Shown one piece after another: positions 1-5,816 of a DNA stretch of 8,178 nt; position 1 is the stretch's first letter; each line of letters begins with the position of its first letter. The stretch covers positions 1 through 8,178 of the forward strand of contig CABUWD010000091.1 of assembly GCA_902495155.1 (NCBI GenBank). Direction: 5' to 3'. The notes beneath the pieces are model-generated. The model saw only the letters and a program-made list of their open reading frames with translations. It did not search any database and was not told the origin of the DNA. A program made the position numbers and the translations under genes. This stretch comes from an uncultured Collinsella sp. GTDB lineage: Bacteria; Actinomycetota; Coriobacteriia; Coriobacteriales; Coriobacteriaceae.

Positions 1-1
1 C

Positions 2-1111
2 ATCGACACCACGCTCCTCAACAGCTTTGTCGAGCGTATGGACATTGCCACCGAGGTCGCCAAATCAAAGATCGAGATGGGCAAGCCCGTCTTTGACCCC
101 GCCCGCGAGCGCTCAAAACTCAACAACCTCGCCAGCCGCGCGCCCGAGCGCTACGAGGCGCAGACCATCACCCTGTTCCGTCTCCTCATGAGCATGAGCA
201 AGGCCGAGCAGCAGCGCTACATCAACGAACTCAAGGGCATCACTGTCTCGCAAAAGGCCCACGCCACGGCTGCAGCCTCCGACACGCCCTTCCCTCAAAC
301 TGCCACCGTCGCTTGCCAGGGCGTTGAGGGCGCTTACAGTCAAATCGCCGCGTGCAAGCTCTTCGACGTGCCCGACATCGCGTTTTTCGAGACCTTCGAA
401 GGCGTTATGCGCGCTGTGCGCGACGGCTTCTGCGAGTTTGGCGTGCTGCCCATCGAGAACTCCACCGCCGGCTCGGTCAACGCCGTCTACGACCTGCTTG
501 CCCAGTTCGACTTCCACATCGTGCGCTCGCTTCGCCTCAAGATCGACCACAACTTGCTCGCCAAGCCCGACACCAAACTCGCCGACGTGCGCGAGGTCTA
601 CAGCCACGGCCAAGCCATTGCCCAGTGCGCCGGCTTTATCGAGGGCCACGGCCTGCATGCCACCAAATACCCCAACACCGCCATGTCGGCCGAGATGGTC
701 GCCAACTCCGAGCGCACCGACGTCGCCGCTATCGCCTCGCGCAGCTGTGCGGCGCTCTACGGCTTGGAGGTACTGGAGCCTAATATCCAGGACTCGGACA
801 ACAACTACACGCGCTTTGTCGTCATCAGCCGCGAGCCGCGCGTCTATCCCGGCGCCAACCGCACCTCGCTCATGATCACCACGGCCAATGAGCCGGGCGC
901 GCTCTATCGCGTACTCGAGCGCTTCTACGCGCTCAATATCAACCTCATCAAGCTCGAGAGCCGCCCCATCCCCGGCCGCGACTTTGAGTTTATGTTCTAC
1001 TTTGACCTGGACTGCCCCTTTGGCAGCAAGGCCCTCGACGACCTGCTCGATTCCATCGACGACGTGTGCGAGAGCTTCACCTACTTTGGCAGCTACACGG
1101 AGGTGCTCTAG
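2..1111 (+). CDS. pheA: Bifunctional chorismate mutase / prephenate dehydratase (P-protein), 5' partial
   Basis: Converts chorismate to prephenate and then to phenylpyruvate in cytosolic phenylalanine synthesis. The reading frame is open to the left edge. An ATG at 38 is not the true start, because the 12 codons before it (IDTTLLNSFVER) are the first chorismate mutase helix. Numbering from that Met, the E. coli-type mutase active site is conserved: the Arg just before Met1, then K11, D20, R23, E24, S54 and Q58. A prephenate dehydratase domain follows at about 88-265 with GVLPIENSTAGSV (135-147), YSHGQA (188-193) and the catalytic-type TRF (258-260). A C-terminal ACT domain (about 276-357) carries GALYRVL and ESRP (307-310), the usual phenylalanine-binding motifs, so feedback inhibition by phenylalanine is expected from the family. 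The stop codon directly abuts the next start, implying one operon. All arginines seen are CGN, none AGA/AGG. Confidence 0.95.
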   Translation: MDTTLLNSFVERMDIATEVAKSKIEMGKPVFDPARERSKLNNLASRAPERYEAQTITLFRLLMSMSKAEQQRYINELKGITVSQKAHATAAASDTPFPQTATVACQGVEGAYSQIAACKLFDVPDIAFFETFEGVMRAVRDGFCEFGVLPIENSTAGSVNAVYDLLAQFDFHIVRSLRLKIDHNLLAKPDTKLADVREVYSHGQAIAQCAGFIEGHGLHATKYPNTAMSAEMVANSERTDVAAIASRSCAALYGLEVLEPNIQDSDNNYTRFVVISREPRVYPGANRTSLMITTANEPGALYRVLERFYALNINLIKLESRPIPGRDFEFMFYFDLDCPFGSKALDDLLDSIDDVCESFTYFGSYTEVL

Positions 1112-2362
1112 ATGACCGACACCGCCACAACCCGCCCCTACGGCGTGCTGGGCCGCGTGCTGGGCCACAGCTACACCCCGACCATCTACAAAGAGCTCGC
1201 TGGGCTCGATTACGTGCGATTTGAGCGCGAGCCCGAGGACCTCGCGGCCTTTATGACGGGCGACGAGTGGGAGGGCACCAACGTGACCATCCCCTACAAG
1301 CGCGCCGTCATGGAGTATCTGGACGAGCTGAGCCCGCTCGCCGAGCGCATGGGCAACGTCAACACCATCACGCGCCTGCCCGACGGTCGCCTGCGCGGCG
1401 ACAACACCGACTACTTTGGTTTTCAGTGCCTGGTCGAGGAGCTGGGCGTAGAGGTTGCCGGCAAGAAGGTCCTCGTACTTGGCGCCACCGGCGGCGCCGG
1501 CACCACGGCAAGTATGGTGCTGGGAGACCTGGGCGCCATCGTCGTACCCGTGGGTCGCACAAGCGAGGTCAATTACGACAACATCGCGCAGCAGTCCGAC
1601 GCCGCCTTACTCGTCAACTGCACGCCCGCCGGCATGTTCCCCCATTGCCCCGACGCGCCTTGCACGCTCGAAGGGCTCAATGCGCTCGAAGGCGTTATCG
1701 ACATTGTCTACAACCCCGCCCGCACGGGCCTGATGCTCGCGGCCGAGCGCCGCGGTATCCCTTGCATCGGCGGCCTGCTGATGCTCGTGGCCCAAGCGGC
1801 ACAGGCCGTCGAGCGCTATACCGGCCAAGTCACCCCGCGCAAGCGCATCTTAGACGTAACGGAGCGTCTGTCCCGCCGCGAACAAAACATCGCGCTGATC
1901 GGCATGCCGGGTTCGGGCAAGACCCGCGTGGGTGAGCAGATCGCAATGCTGACGGGTCGCGAGCACATCGACCTGGATCGCGCCCTCGAGGAGCGCCTGG
2001 GCATGCCCTGTGCCGACTATATCGTCGAGCGCGGCGAGGCGGCCTTCCGCGAGCAGGAGACGACGGCGCTGTCCGACATCTCCAAGCGCAGCGGCCTGGT
2101 GCTCTCCACCGGCGGCGGCGTGGTAACGCGTGACGAGAACTATCCGCTGCTGCACCAGAACAGCCAGATCGTGATGCTCAACCGCAAGCTCGATGAGCTC
2201 GCACACAAGGGCCGCCCCATCACCGCACGCGACGGCATCGATAAGCTGGCCGAGCAGCGTATGCCACGCTACCGCGCCTGGGCCGACTACATCATCGACT
2301 CACGCGACTGCGCCGCCAACACCGCCCAAGCCCTCCTCGACACCCTCCCACCCGCTCTCTAA
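1112..2362 (+). CDS. aroE-aroK: Fused shikimate 5-dehydrogenase (AroE) - shikimate kinase (AroK)
   Basis: A 416-residue fusion catalysing two consecutive shikimate-pathway steps: 3-dehydroshikimate to shikimate (NADPH), then shikimate to shikimate 3-phosphate (ATP). The AroE half (about 10-240) has the substrate-binding GHSYTP (18-23; the usual second Ser is Thr), NVTIPYK with catalytic-type K63, NTD with D100, a nucleotide loop GATGGAG (124-130), CTPAGM (170-175) and GGLLMLVAQ (220-228). The AroK half (about 257-416) has Walker A GMPGSGKT (264-271), DLD (287-289), GEAAFREQE with R313 (308-316), STGGGVV (332-338), the lid GRPI (367-370) and RMPRY (383-387). Both active sites look intact. A ggagg at 1099-1103, eight bases before the ATG and inside pheA, fixes the start. 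It lies directly after pheA with no gap. Arginine codons are all CGN. Order AroE-AroK on one chain is unusual; most bacteria encode the two separately. Confidence 0.95.
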   Translation: MTDTATTRPYGVLGRVLGHSYTPTIYKELAGLDYVRFEREPEDLAAFMTGDEWEGTNVTIPYKRAVMEYLDELSPLAERMGNVNTITRLPDGRLRGDNTDYFGFQCLVEELGVEVAGKKVLVLGATGGAGTTASMVLGDLGAIVVPVGRTSEVNYDNIAQQSDAALLVNCTPAGMFPHCPDAPCTLEGLNALEGVIDIVYNPARTGLMLAAERRGIPCIGGLLMLVAQAAQAVERYTGQVTPRKRILDVTERLSRREQNIALIGMPGSGKTRVGEQIAMLTGREHIDLDRALEERLGMPCADYIVERGEAAFREQETTALSDISKRSGLVLSTGGGVVTRDENYPLLHQNSQIVMLNRKLDELAHKGRPITARDGIDKLAEQRMPRYRAWADYIIDSRDCAANTAQALLDTLPPAL

Positions 2363-2369
2363 CCAAAAC

Positions 2370-2405
2370 CACCACAAAGGGGACAGGCGCCTTTGTGGTG
2401 TTTTT
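2370..2405 (+). terminator. Intrinsic-terminator-like hairpin between aroE-aroK and aroQ
   Basis: A perfect 11-bp stem (2370-2380 with 2390-2400), loop ggacaggcg, then five T residues (2401-2405). It starts eight bases after the aroE-aroK stop. Only 21 bases separate the T run from the aroQ ATG, leaving no room for a promoter, so aroQ must depend on read-through of this hairpin or on an upstream promoter. It may act as a partial terminator or attenuator. Confidence 0.8.
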
Positions 2406-2426
2406 CCAACCGCAAAGGAAGCAACC

Positions 2427-2864
2427 ATGAAAGCACTCGTCATCAACGGTCCCAACCTCAACATGCTCGGCATTCGCGAGCCGGGCATCTACGGCAGTGA
2501 CAACTACGACTGCCTGGTCCAAATCTGCCAGGAGGCAGGTGCCGCGCAGGGCTTCGACGAGGTCGAGGTCTTCCAGTCCAACCACGAGGGCAGCATCGTC
2601 GACAAGATCCAGGAGGCTTACGGCAAGGTCGACGGCATCGTCATCAACCCGGCAGCCTACACGCACACCAGCGTGGCAATCCTTGACGCCCTCAAGGCCG
2701 TCGCCATCCCTGCCGTCGAGGTGCACATCAGCGCCGTAGAGACGCGCGAGGACTTCCGACAGGTAAGCTACGCCCGCCTGGCCTGCTTTGCCACCATCAC
2801 CGGTGAGGGCCTGCAGGGCTACGCTCACGCGCTGGAGCTGCTGAGGGAGCATCTCGAAAAGTAG
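2427..2864 (+). CDS. aroQ: 3-dehydroquinate dehydratase, type II
   Basis: Converts 3-dehydroquinate to 3-dehydroshikimate, the substrate of the AroE half encoded just upstream; cytosolic, normally a dodecamer of small subunits. The 145-residue length is typical of type II enzymes. Visible motifs: INGPNLNMLG (6-15), R17 and catalytic Tyr22 on the lid, SNHEGSIVD (51-59), INPAAYTHTS with N74 and H80 (73-82), and VEVHIS with catalytic-type H100 and S102, then R107 and R111. The Asn that usually follows the HIS serine is Ala103 here. The ATG at 2427 is chosen because aagga (2415-2419) lies seven bases before it and the family N-terminus starts exactly there; the frame is open further upstream but reads through the aroE-aroK end in another frame. 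One AGG arginine codon occurs near the C-terminus. Confidence 0.96.
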   Translation: MKALVINGPNLNMLGIREPGIYGSDNYDCLVQICQEAGAAQGFDEVEVFQSNHEGSIVDKIQEAYGKVDGIVINPAAYTHTSVAILDALKAVAIPAVEVHISAVETREDFRQVSYARLACFATITGEGLQGYAHALELLREHLEK

Positions 2865-2912
2865 CCTCGCGAGCAAATCCATCAACGCGATTCACACGCT
2901 AATAATGCCAGC

Positions 2913-2949
2913 GCCGGCAGCAGCGACCTCGCTGCTGCCGGCATTTTAT
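2913..2949 (+). terminator. Strong intrinsic terminator after aroQ
   Basis: A perfect 13-bp GC-rich stem (2913-2925 with 2930-2942), a four-base loop acct, then attttat. It lies about 50 bases after the aroQ stop and ends the aro block. The T tract is interrupted by A, but the stem is very stable. Confidence 0.85.
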
Positions 2950-2957
2950 TACTGGCA

Positions 2958-2963
2958 TATAAT
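2958..2963 (+). promoter_or_regulatory. Putative -10 box for the two-gene cassette
   Basis: A perfect TATAAT directly after the aroQ terminator. No convincing -35 was found at 16-18 bases upstream, where the terminator stem lies. Transcription would start near 2970 and give a leader of about 25 bases with ggag (2985-2988) before the ATG at 2995. Confidence 0.5.
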
Positions 2964-2994
2964 CGTTGCAGTCACACAACGTCTGGAGACCCAC

Positions 2995-3444
2995 ATGCTG
3001 AGCATTCACCTGGGAGATTACCCCGGTTCCATCTACGATACCGAAACCTATTTTAGGAACTCATACTTGGACTCATGGTTCGAAGATCCTATGGCCGCAC
3101 AGATTATTAAAAGCGTGGACGGATCAGAGCTCATCGGTCCCCGCAACATCGTAAGCAAGCAGCTGGGCTCAATCACTCCACTCGAACTGTCCGGCGGCGT
3201 TAAGACGCTGCTGCTGGTACGCAATATCCCAAACATGGTGTTCAACGCATCCACCTGCGGAGACAATTGTGCCCGCTGGCTGCTCAAAATTGGCAAAGAA
3301 CAGGATGTGCTGGTAACCCTTTACCACATCATGAAGTTCCCCTGGAAGCGTTTTGAGATTCGCATCGATAACGACGGCCGCATCGTCAGGAACATGCAGG
3401 AGTTTGTCGGTGCCACGAATGACTTTTTGGATGTTGATGAGTAA
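2995..3444 (+). CDS. DUF4869-like protein of unknown function
   Basis: A 149-residue soluble protein with no signal peptide or membrane segment. From memory it resembles the DUF4869 family of gut Firmicutes; this is a recollection, not a search result. Recognisable blocks: an N-terminus MLSIHLGDYPGSIY, LSGGVKTLLL (65-74), and a cysteine-bearing FNASTCGDNCARWLLKI (83-99) with C88 and C92 as CGDNC, then FEIRIDNDGRIV (120-131) near the end. The function is unknown. ggag (2985-2988) sits six bases before the ATG at 2995. An upstream in-frame ATG at 2905 would place coding sequence through the aroQ terminator and is rejected. The stop overlaps the next start as TAATG, so translation is coupled. 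Two of eight arginines are AGG (R21, R132), unlike pheA and aroE-aroK, suggesting acquisition. Confidence 0.85.
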   Translation: MLSIHLGDYPGSIYDTETYFRNSYLDSWFEDPMAAQIIKSVDGSELIGPRNIVSKQLGSITPLELSGGVKTLLLVRNIPNMVFNASTCGDNCARWLLKIGKEQDVLVTLYHIMKFPWKRFEIRIDNDGRIVRNMQEFVGATNDFLDVDE

Positions 3445-4445
3445 TGAAGGGAACGCATACCGTTGTCGTAGAGCGTGCAAAGGTCAAATACACACTCACG
3501 TTTAAGCGCAATATTTCCTTTATACGCGGCAACAGCGGCACGGGCAAAACGACGCTCATCTCGATGATTCGCGACTACAACGACCGAGGACCGGAAAGCG
3601 GCGTTACGCTCAGCTGCAACGTGCCTTGCGAAACGCTTTCCGGCAGACGCTGGGAGCGCGAGCTGTCGATCATCGAAGATTCAATTGTCTTTCTAGATGA
3701 GGGCAACGAGTTTATCTACTCAAAGGACTTCGCCAAAGCCGTCAACGGATCATCCAACTATTATGTTCTGATATCTCGTCGCGATGCCAACGAGCTCCCC
3801 TACAGCGTTGATGAGATCCTGAAGTTAGTCAACACGACAAGTAAAACAATCAATGGCCGCAAGAGCGACAGACGCTTCTACTCGGTGACCAAGCCGCTAT
3901 ATGACCACACGGCAAGTATGCTGTATCAGGATCTAAATGTTGGATTCGAGGTACCCGACGCCGTAGTTGTCGAAGATAGCAAATCTGGCTATCAATTCTA
4001 CAACGCTCTTTGCAACCGGCTCGGGATCCCCTGCTATACCGCCACCGGCGTAGCAAATCTAAAGCGGACAATTCACGAATGCCCCGAGCAAAACGTTCTT
4101 GCCATTGGAGACGGCGCAGCGTTTGGTCCCTACATCGAAAAGGTGCTCGGACAGCGCGTTTACAAGAACGTTCGCTTGTTCCTCCCGGAATCATTTGAGT
4201 GGACACTTCTGCAATCTGGCCTCATTCCCAGTAACGACATTCCAAAAATCCTCAAGGATCCTTCGAGCTATATCGAAAGCCGCAAGTACCTAAGTTGGGA
4301 GCGATTCTTCACCGACGTATTGATCAAGTACTCGACAGACACTCGCTACGCCTACAGAAAGGCAAAGCTCAATGAGCAGTACCTGAGGCCGCAGGCAATG
4401 AATGCAGTTGCAAACGTCTTGCCCGAGTGCCTGAAGGCAGACTAG
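3444..4445 (+). CDS. P-loop NTPase with possible TOPRIM-like C-terminal half; partner of the DUF4869-like gene
   Basis: A 333-residue soluble protein of unknown function. The N-terminal half is a P-loop NTPase: VVVERAKVKYTLTFKRN (7-23), then Walker A GNSGTGKTT (29-37) and Walker B IVFLDE with D85 and E86 (81-86), followed by a strand ending YYVLISRR (106-113) that could be a sensor-1 element. The second half has a hydrophobic strand ending in an acidic pair, AVVVEDSKSGYQFY (173-186), and later VLAIGDGAAFGP (218-229). This order of a strand-Glu and a strand-Asp recalls a TOPRIM fold as in OLD-family nucleases, but the usual DxD reads DGA, so that assignment is tentative. LPESFEWTLL (247-256) is another likely family motif. 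The gene overlaps its partner by one base (TAATG). Four of 22 arginines are AGA/AGG (R68, R143, R305 AGA; R316 AGG). A simple ATPase is the safer reading. Confidence 0.85.
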   Translation: MKGTHTVVVERAKVKYTLTFKRNISFIRGNSGTGKTTLISMIRDYNDRGPESGVTLSCNVPCETLSGRRWERELSIIEDSIVFLDEGNEFIYSKDFAKAVNGSSNYYVLISRRDANELPYSVDEILKLVNTTSKTINGRKSDRRFYSVTKPLYDHTASMLYQDLNVGFEVPDAVVVEDSKSGYQFYNALCNRLGIPCYTATGVANLKRTIHECPEQNVLAIGDGAAFGPYIEKVLGQRVYKNVRLFLPESFEWTLLQSGLIPSNDIPKILKDPSSYIESRKYLSWERFFTDVLIKYSTDTRYAYRKAKLNEQYLRPQAMNAVANVLPECLKAD

Positions 4446-4451
4446 ATACAG

Positions 4452-4483
4452 CGGGGAGGGCCAAGTTAGTCCTCCCCGTTTTT
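4452..4483 (+). terminator. Intrinsic terminator of the two-gene cassette
   Basis: Stem cggggagg (4452-4459) with cctccccg (4471-4478), extendable by one G-U pair at 4460/4470, followed by five T residues (4479-4483). It begins seven bases after the NTPase stop. It also lies immediately beyond the end of the minus-strand acyltransferase remnant, but lacks a T tract in that direction. Confidence 0.85.
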
Positions 4484-4484
4484 G

Positions 4485-4831
4485 TTACGCCTTCTTGATC
4501 ACGTACGCCAACCCTATGTCGCACCCGCAGCGCACAATCGACGCAAAGAGCCATGGTACTGGCAGCGTTAAAAGCAACGACATCGCCTGCCAAGGGATAA
4601 ACCAGTCAACCGCATGAAAGGCAAAGACGGCAAGGCTTGCCTGTCCGCAGAACGCTCGCACCACCGCTTCGGCCTAAACGTATACCCGGCAAGAATAAAG
4701 AACACCGGCATGTGAAACGAGAAGATCGCGTGCCTCAAGGGAGAGGGATTTGGGACGGTGTGCCCCACAATGACCAGAATAATTGCAATCCCTTTTGCAA
4801 TATCGATCCAGTCGAGCCTTTTGCTTCTCAT
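4485..4831 (-). pseudogene. Decayed acyltransferase-3 family membrane protein (internal deletion and frameshift)
   Basis: Acyltransferase-3 proteins are multi-pass membrane enzymes, usually about 330-400 residues, that O-acylate surface sugars. Here only the two ends survive. The N-terminal piece starts at ATG 4831 with aaggg eight bases upstream and reads RLDWIDIAKGIAIILVIVGH, with the conserved GH (23-24), then FHMPVFFILAGYTFRPK (39-55). That is the family's first helix, the His motif and the second helix. After about 4667 the frame runs into unrelated residues and stops at 4568-4570. In another minus-strand frame, from about 4655 to the stop at 4485-4487, the sequence reads like the family C-terminus: ASLAVFAFHAVDWFIPWQ, a hydrophobic helix LLLTLPVPWLFASIV, and an end YVIKKA. 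The middle, roughly 200-250 residues, is absent and the ends are out of frame. An 87-residue remnant could still be made but should be inactive. Confidence 0.8.
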
Positions 4832-4864
4832 GGCGAACCCTTCAAAACCGCAGCACACAAGATG

Positions 4865-4896
4865 AAAAAAGCCCAGACCACCAAGCGGTCCGGGCT
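4865..4896 (-). terminator. Intrinsic terminator of the tRNA-Arg gene
   Basis: Read on the minus strand: agcccggacc pairs with ggtctgggct (10 bp, one G-U), seven-base loop, then six T residues (4870-4865). It follows the tRNA 3' end by ten bases. Confidence 0.88.
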
Positions 4897-4906
4897 TAAT
4901 AAACGA

Positions 4907-4983
4907 TGGTGCTCCATGGCGGATTCGAACCGTCGACCTTGGGATTAGAAGTCCCCTGCTCTATCCAACTGAGCTAATGGAGC
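4907..4983 (-). tRNA. tRNA-Arg (anticodon UCU), CCA encoded
   Basis: A 77-base cloverleaf including encoded CCA (4909-4907). The acceptor stem GCTCCAT/ATGGAGC is fully paired, the D arm is GCTC/GAGC, and the T loop is TTCGAAT. The anticodon loop CTTCTAA gives UCU, which reads AGA and AGG. Two stem positions are not Watson-Crick: G27-A43 at the base of the anticodon stem and A50-C64 in the T stem. Its own terminator follows. AGA/AGG codons are absent from pheA and aroE-aroK but present in the nearby cassette. Confidence 0.93.
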
Positions 4984-5029
4984 AAATAACCACACGCCCA
5001 AGCAAGCGCAAGCCTGTCGGGCGCAAGTA

Positions 5030-5035
5030 ATTATA
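5030..5035 (-). promoter_or_regulatory. Possible -10 box for tRNA-Arg
   Basis: A perfect TATAAT on the minus strand, 46 bases before the tRNA 5' end and just past the stop of the ABC ATPase gene. No recognisable -35 is seen at the right distance, so this is a weak call. No intrinsic terminator separates the ATPase gene from the tRNA, so read-through is also possible. Confidence 0.35.
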
Positions 5036-5037
5036 AC

Positions 5038-5805
5038 CTAGTTGAACTGCTCGCGATACGCCTTGCAGACCTCATCGACCGGGCCGTCCATGCGAAGGTC
5101 ACCCTTCTCAATCCAAACGGCACGCTGGCAGATGCGCTCAACCTGCTCCATGGAGTGCGAAACGAACAGAACCGTCACGTCACCGCTCTGGATAAAGTGC
5201 TGAATGCGAGCCTCACACTTCTGCTGGAAGAACACATCACCGACGGACAGCGTCTCGTCAACGATCAGAATATCGGGCTCGGTAATCGTCGCGATTGCAA
5301 AGGCGATACGCGCCACCATGCCCGAGGAGAAGTTCTTGAGCGGCATATCGACAAAGTTCTGCAGCTCAGCGAACTCGATAATGCCGTCAAAGTTGGCATC
5401 GATGAACTCCTTGGTATAGCCGAGCAGGGCGCCGTTCAGATAGATGTTCTCGCGGGCGGTCAGCTCGGGGTCAAAGCCGGCACCAAGCTCAATCAGCGGC
5501 GCGATGTTACCGTGCACCTTAACGCTGCCCTCACTGGGCTCAAGCACGCCAGCAATGATCTTGAGCATCGTAGACTTGCCGGAGCCATTGGTGCCAACCA
5601 GACCGACAACTTCGCCGCGATGAATATCGAACGAGATGTGCTTAAGCGCTCTAAACTCCTCAAAGAACAGCTCGTGCTTGGCAAGCTTGATGAAGTACTC
5701 CTTGAGGTTGGTCAGCGACTCGGACGCCATGTTAAAGATCATGGTGACGTCGTCGACCTCGACAGCCAGAGGCTGCTCGCTGTAATCAACAACAGATTCA
5801 GTCAT
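5038..5805 (-). CDS. ABC transporter ATPase for polysaccharide / teichoic acid export (Wzt/TagH type)
   Basis: Powers export of a lipid-linked surface polysaccharide or teichoic acid through the permease encoded just upstream. Numbering from the GTG at 5808, it shows Walker A GTNGSGKST (72-80), the export-family block GAGFDPELTARENIYLNG (109-126), signature SSGM (161-164), Walker B ILIVDE with D184 and E185 (180-185), and the switch His in VSHS (216-219). The N-terminal insertion before RALKHISF is typical of this subfamily. At about 255 residues it lacks the C-terminal carbohydrate-binding domain found in O9a-type Wzt. Start choice: an aaggag at 5818-5813 is seven bases from ATG 5805 but only four from GTG 5808, so ATG 5805 is preferred. 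The SD overlaps the permease stop (TAAGGAG), so the pair is translationally coupled. The exact substrate cannot be read from sequence. Confidence 0.93.
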   Translation of the reverse strand: MTESVVDYSEQPLAVEVDDVTMIFNMASESLTNLKEYFIKLAKHELFFEEFRALKHISFDIHRGEVVGLVGTNGSGKSTMLKIIAGVLEPSEGSVKVHGNIAPLIELGAGFDPELTARENIYLNGALLGYTKEFIDANFDGIIEFAELQNFVDMPLKNFSSGMVARIAFAIATITEPDILIVDETLSVGDVFFQQKCEARIQHFIQSGDVTVLFVSHSMEQVERICQRAVWIEKGDLRMDGPVDEVCKAYREQFN

Positions 5806-5816
5806 CACAGCACTCC

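Noticed and set aside
113..1168. A 351-codon open frame on the minus strand opposite pheA
   Set aside because: It is composition-driven antisense of a high-G+C gene; the translation is Val/Ala/Gly/Asp-rich, has no recognisable domain, and the opposite strand is an unambiguous enzyme.
2905..2994. Upstream in-frame ATG at 2905 for the DUF4869-like gene
   Set aside because: The extension would be read through the aroQ terminator stem and the TATAAT box; ATG 2995 has a good SD and matches the expected family N-terminus.
4637..4948. Plus-strand open frame of 103 codons across the acyltransferase remnant and tRNA
   Set aside because: It runs antisense to a recognisable protein remnant and through the tRNA gene, with no family-like sequence.
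4995..5023. Inverted pair cgccc/gggcg between the ATPase gene and the tRNA
   Set aside because: Only five pairs with a 19-base loop and no T run in the minus direction; not credible as a terminator.
5806..5808. GTG 5808 as start of the ABC ATPase
   Set aside because: Only four bases from the SD; ATG 5805 at seven bases is better placed. The difference is one residue.
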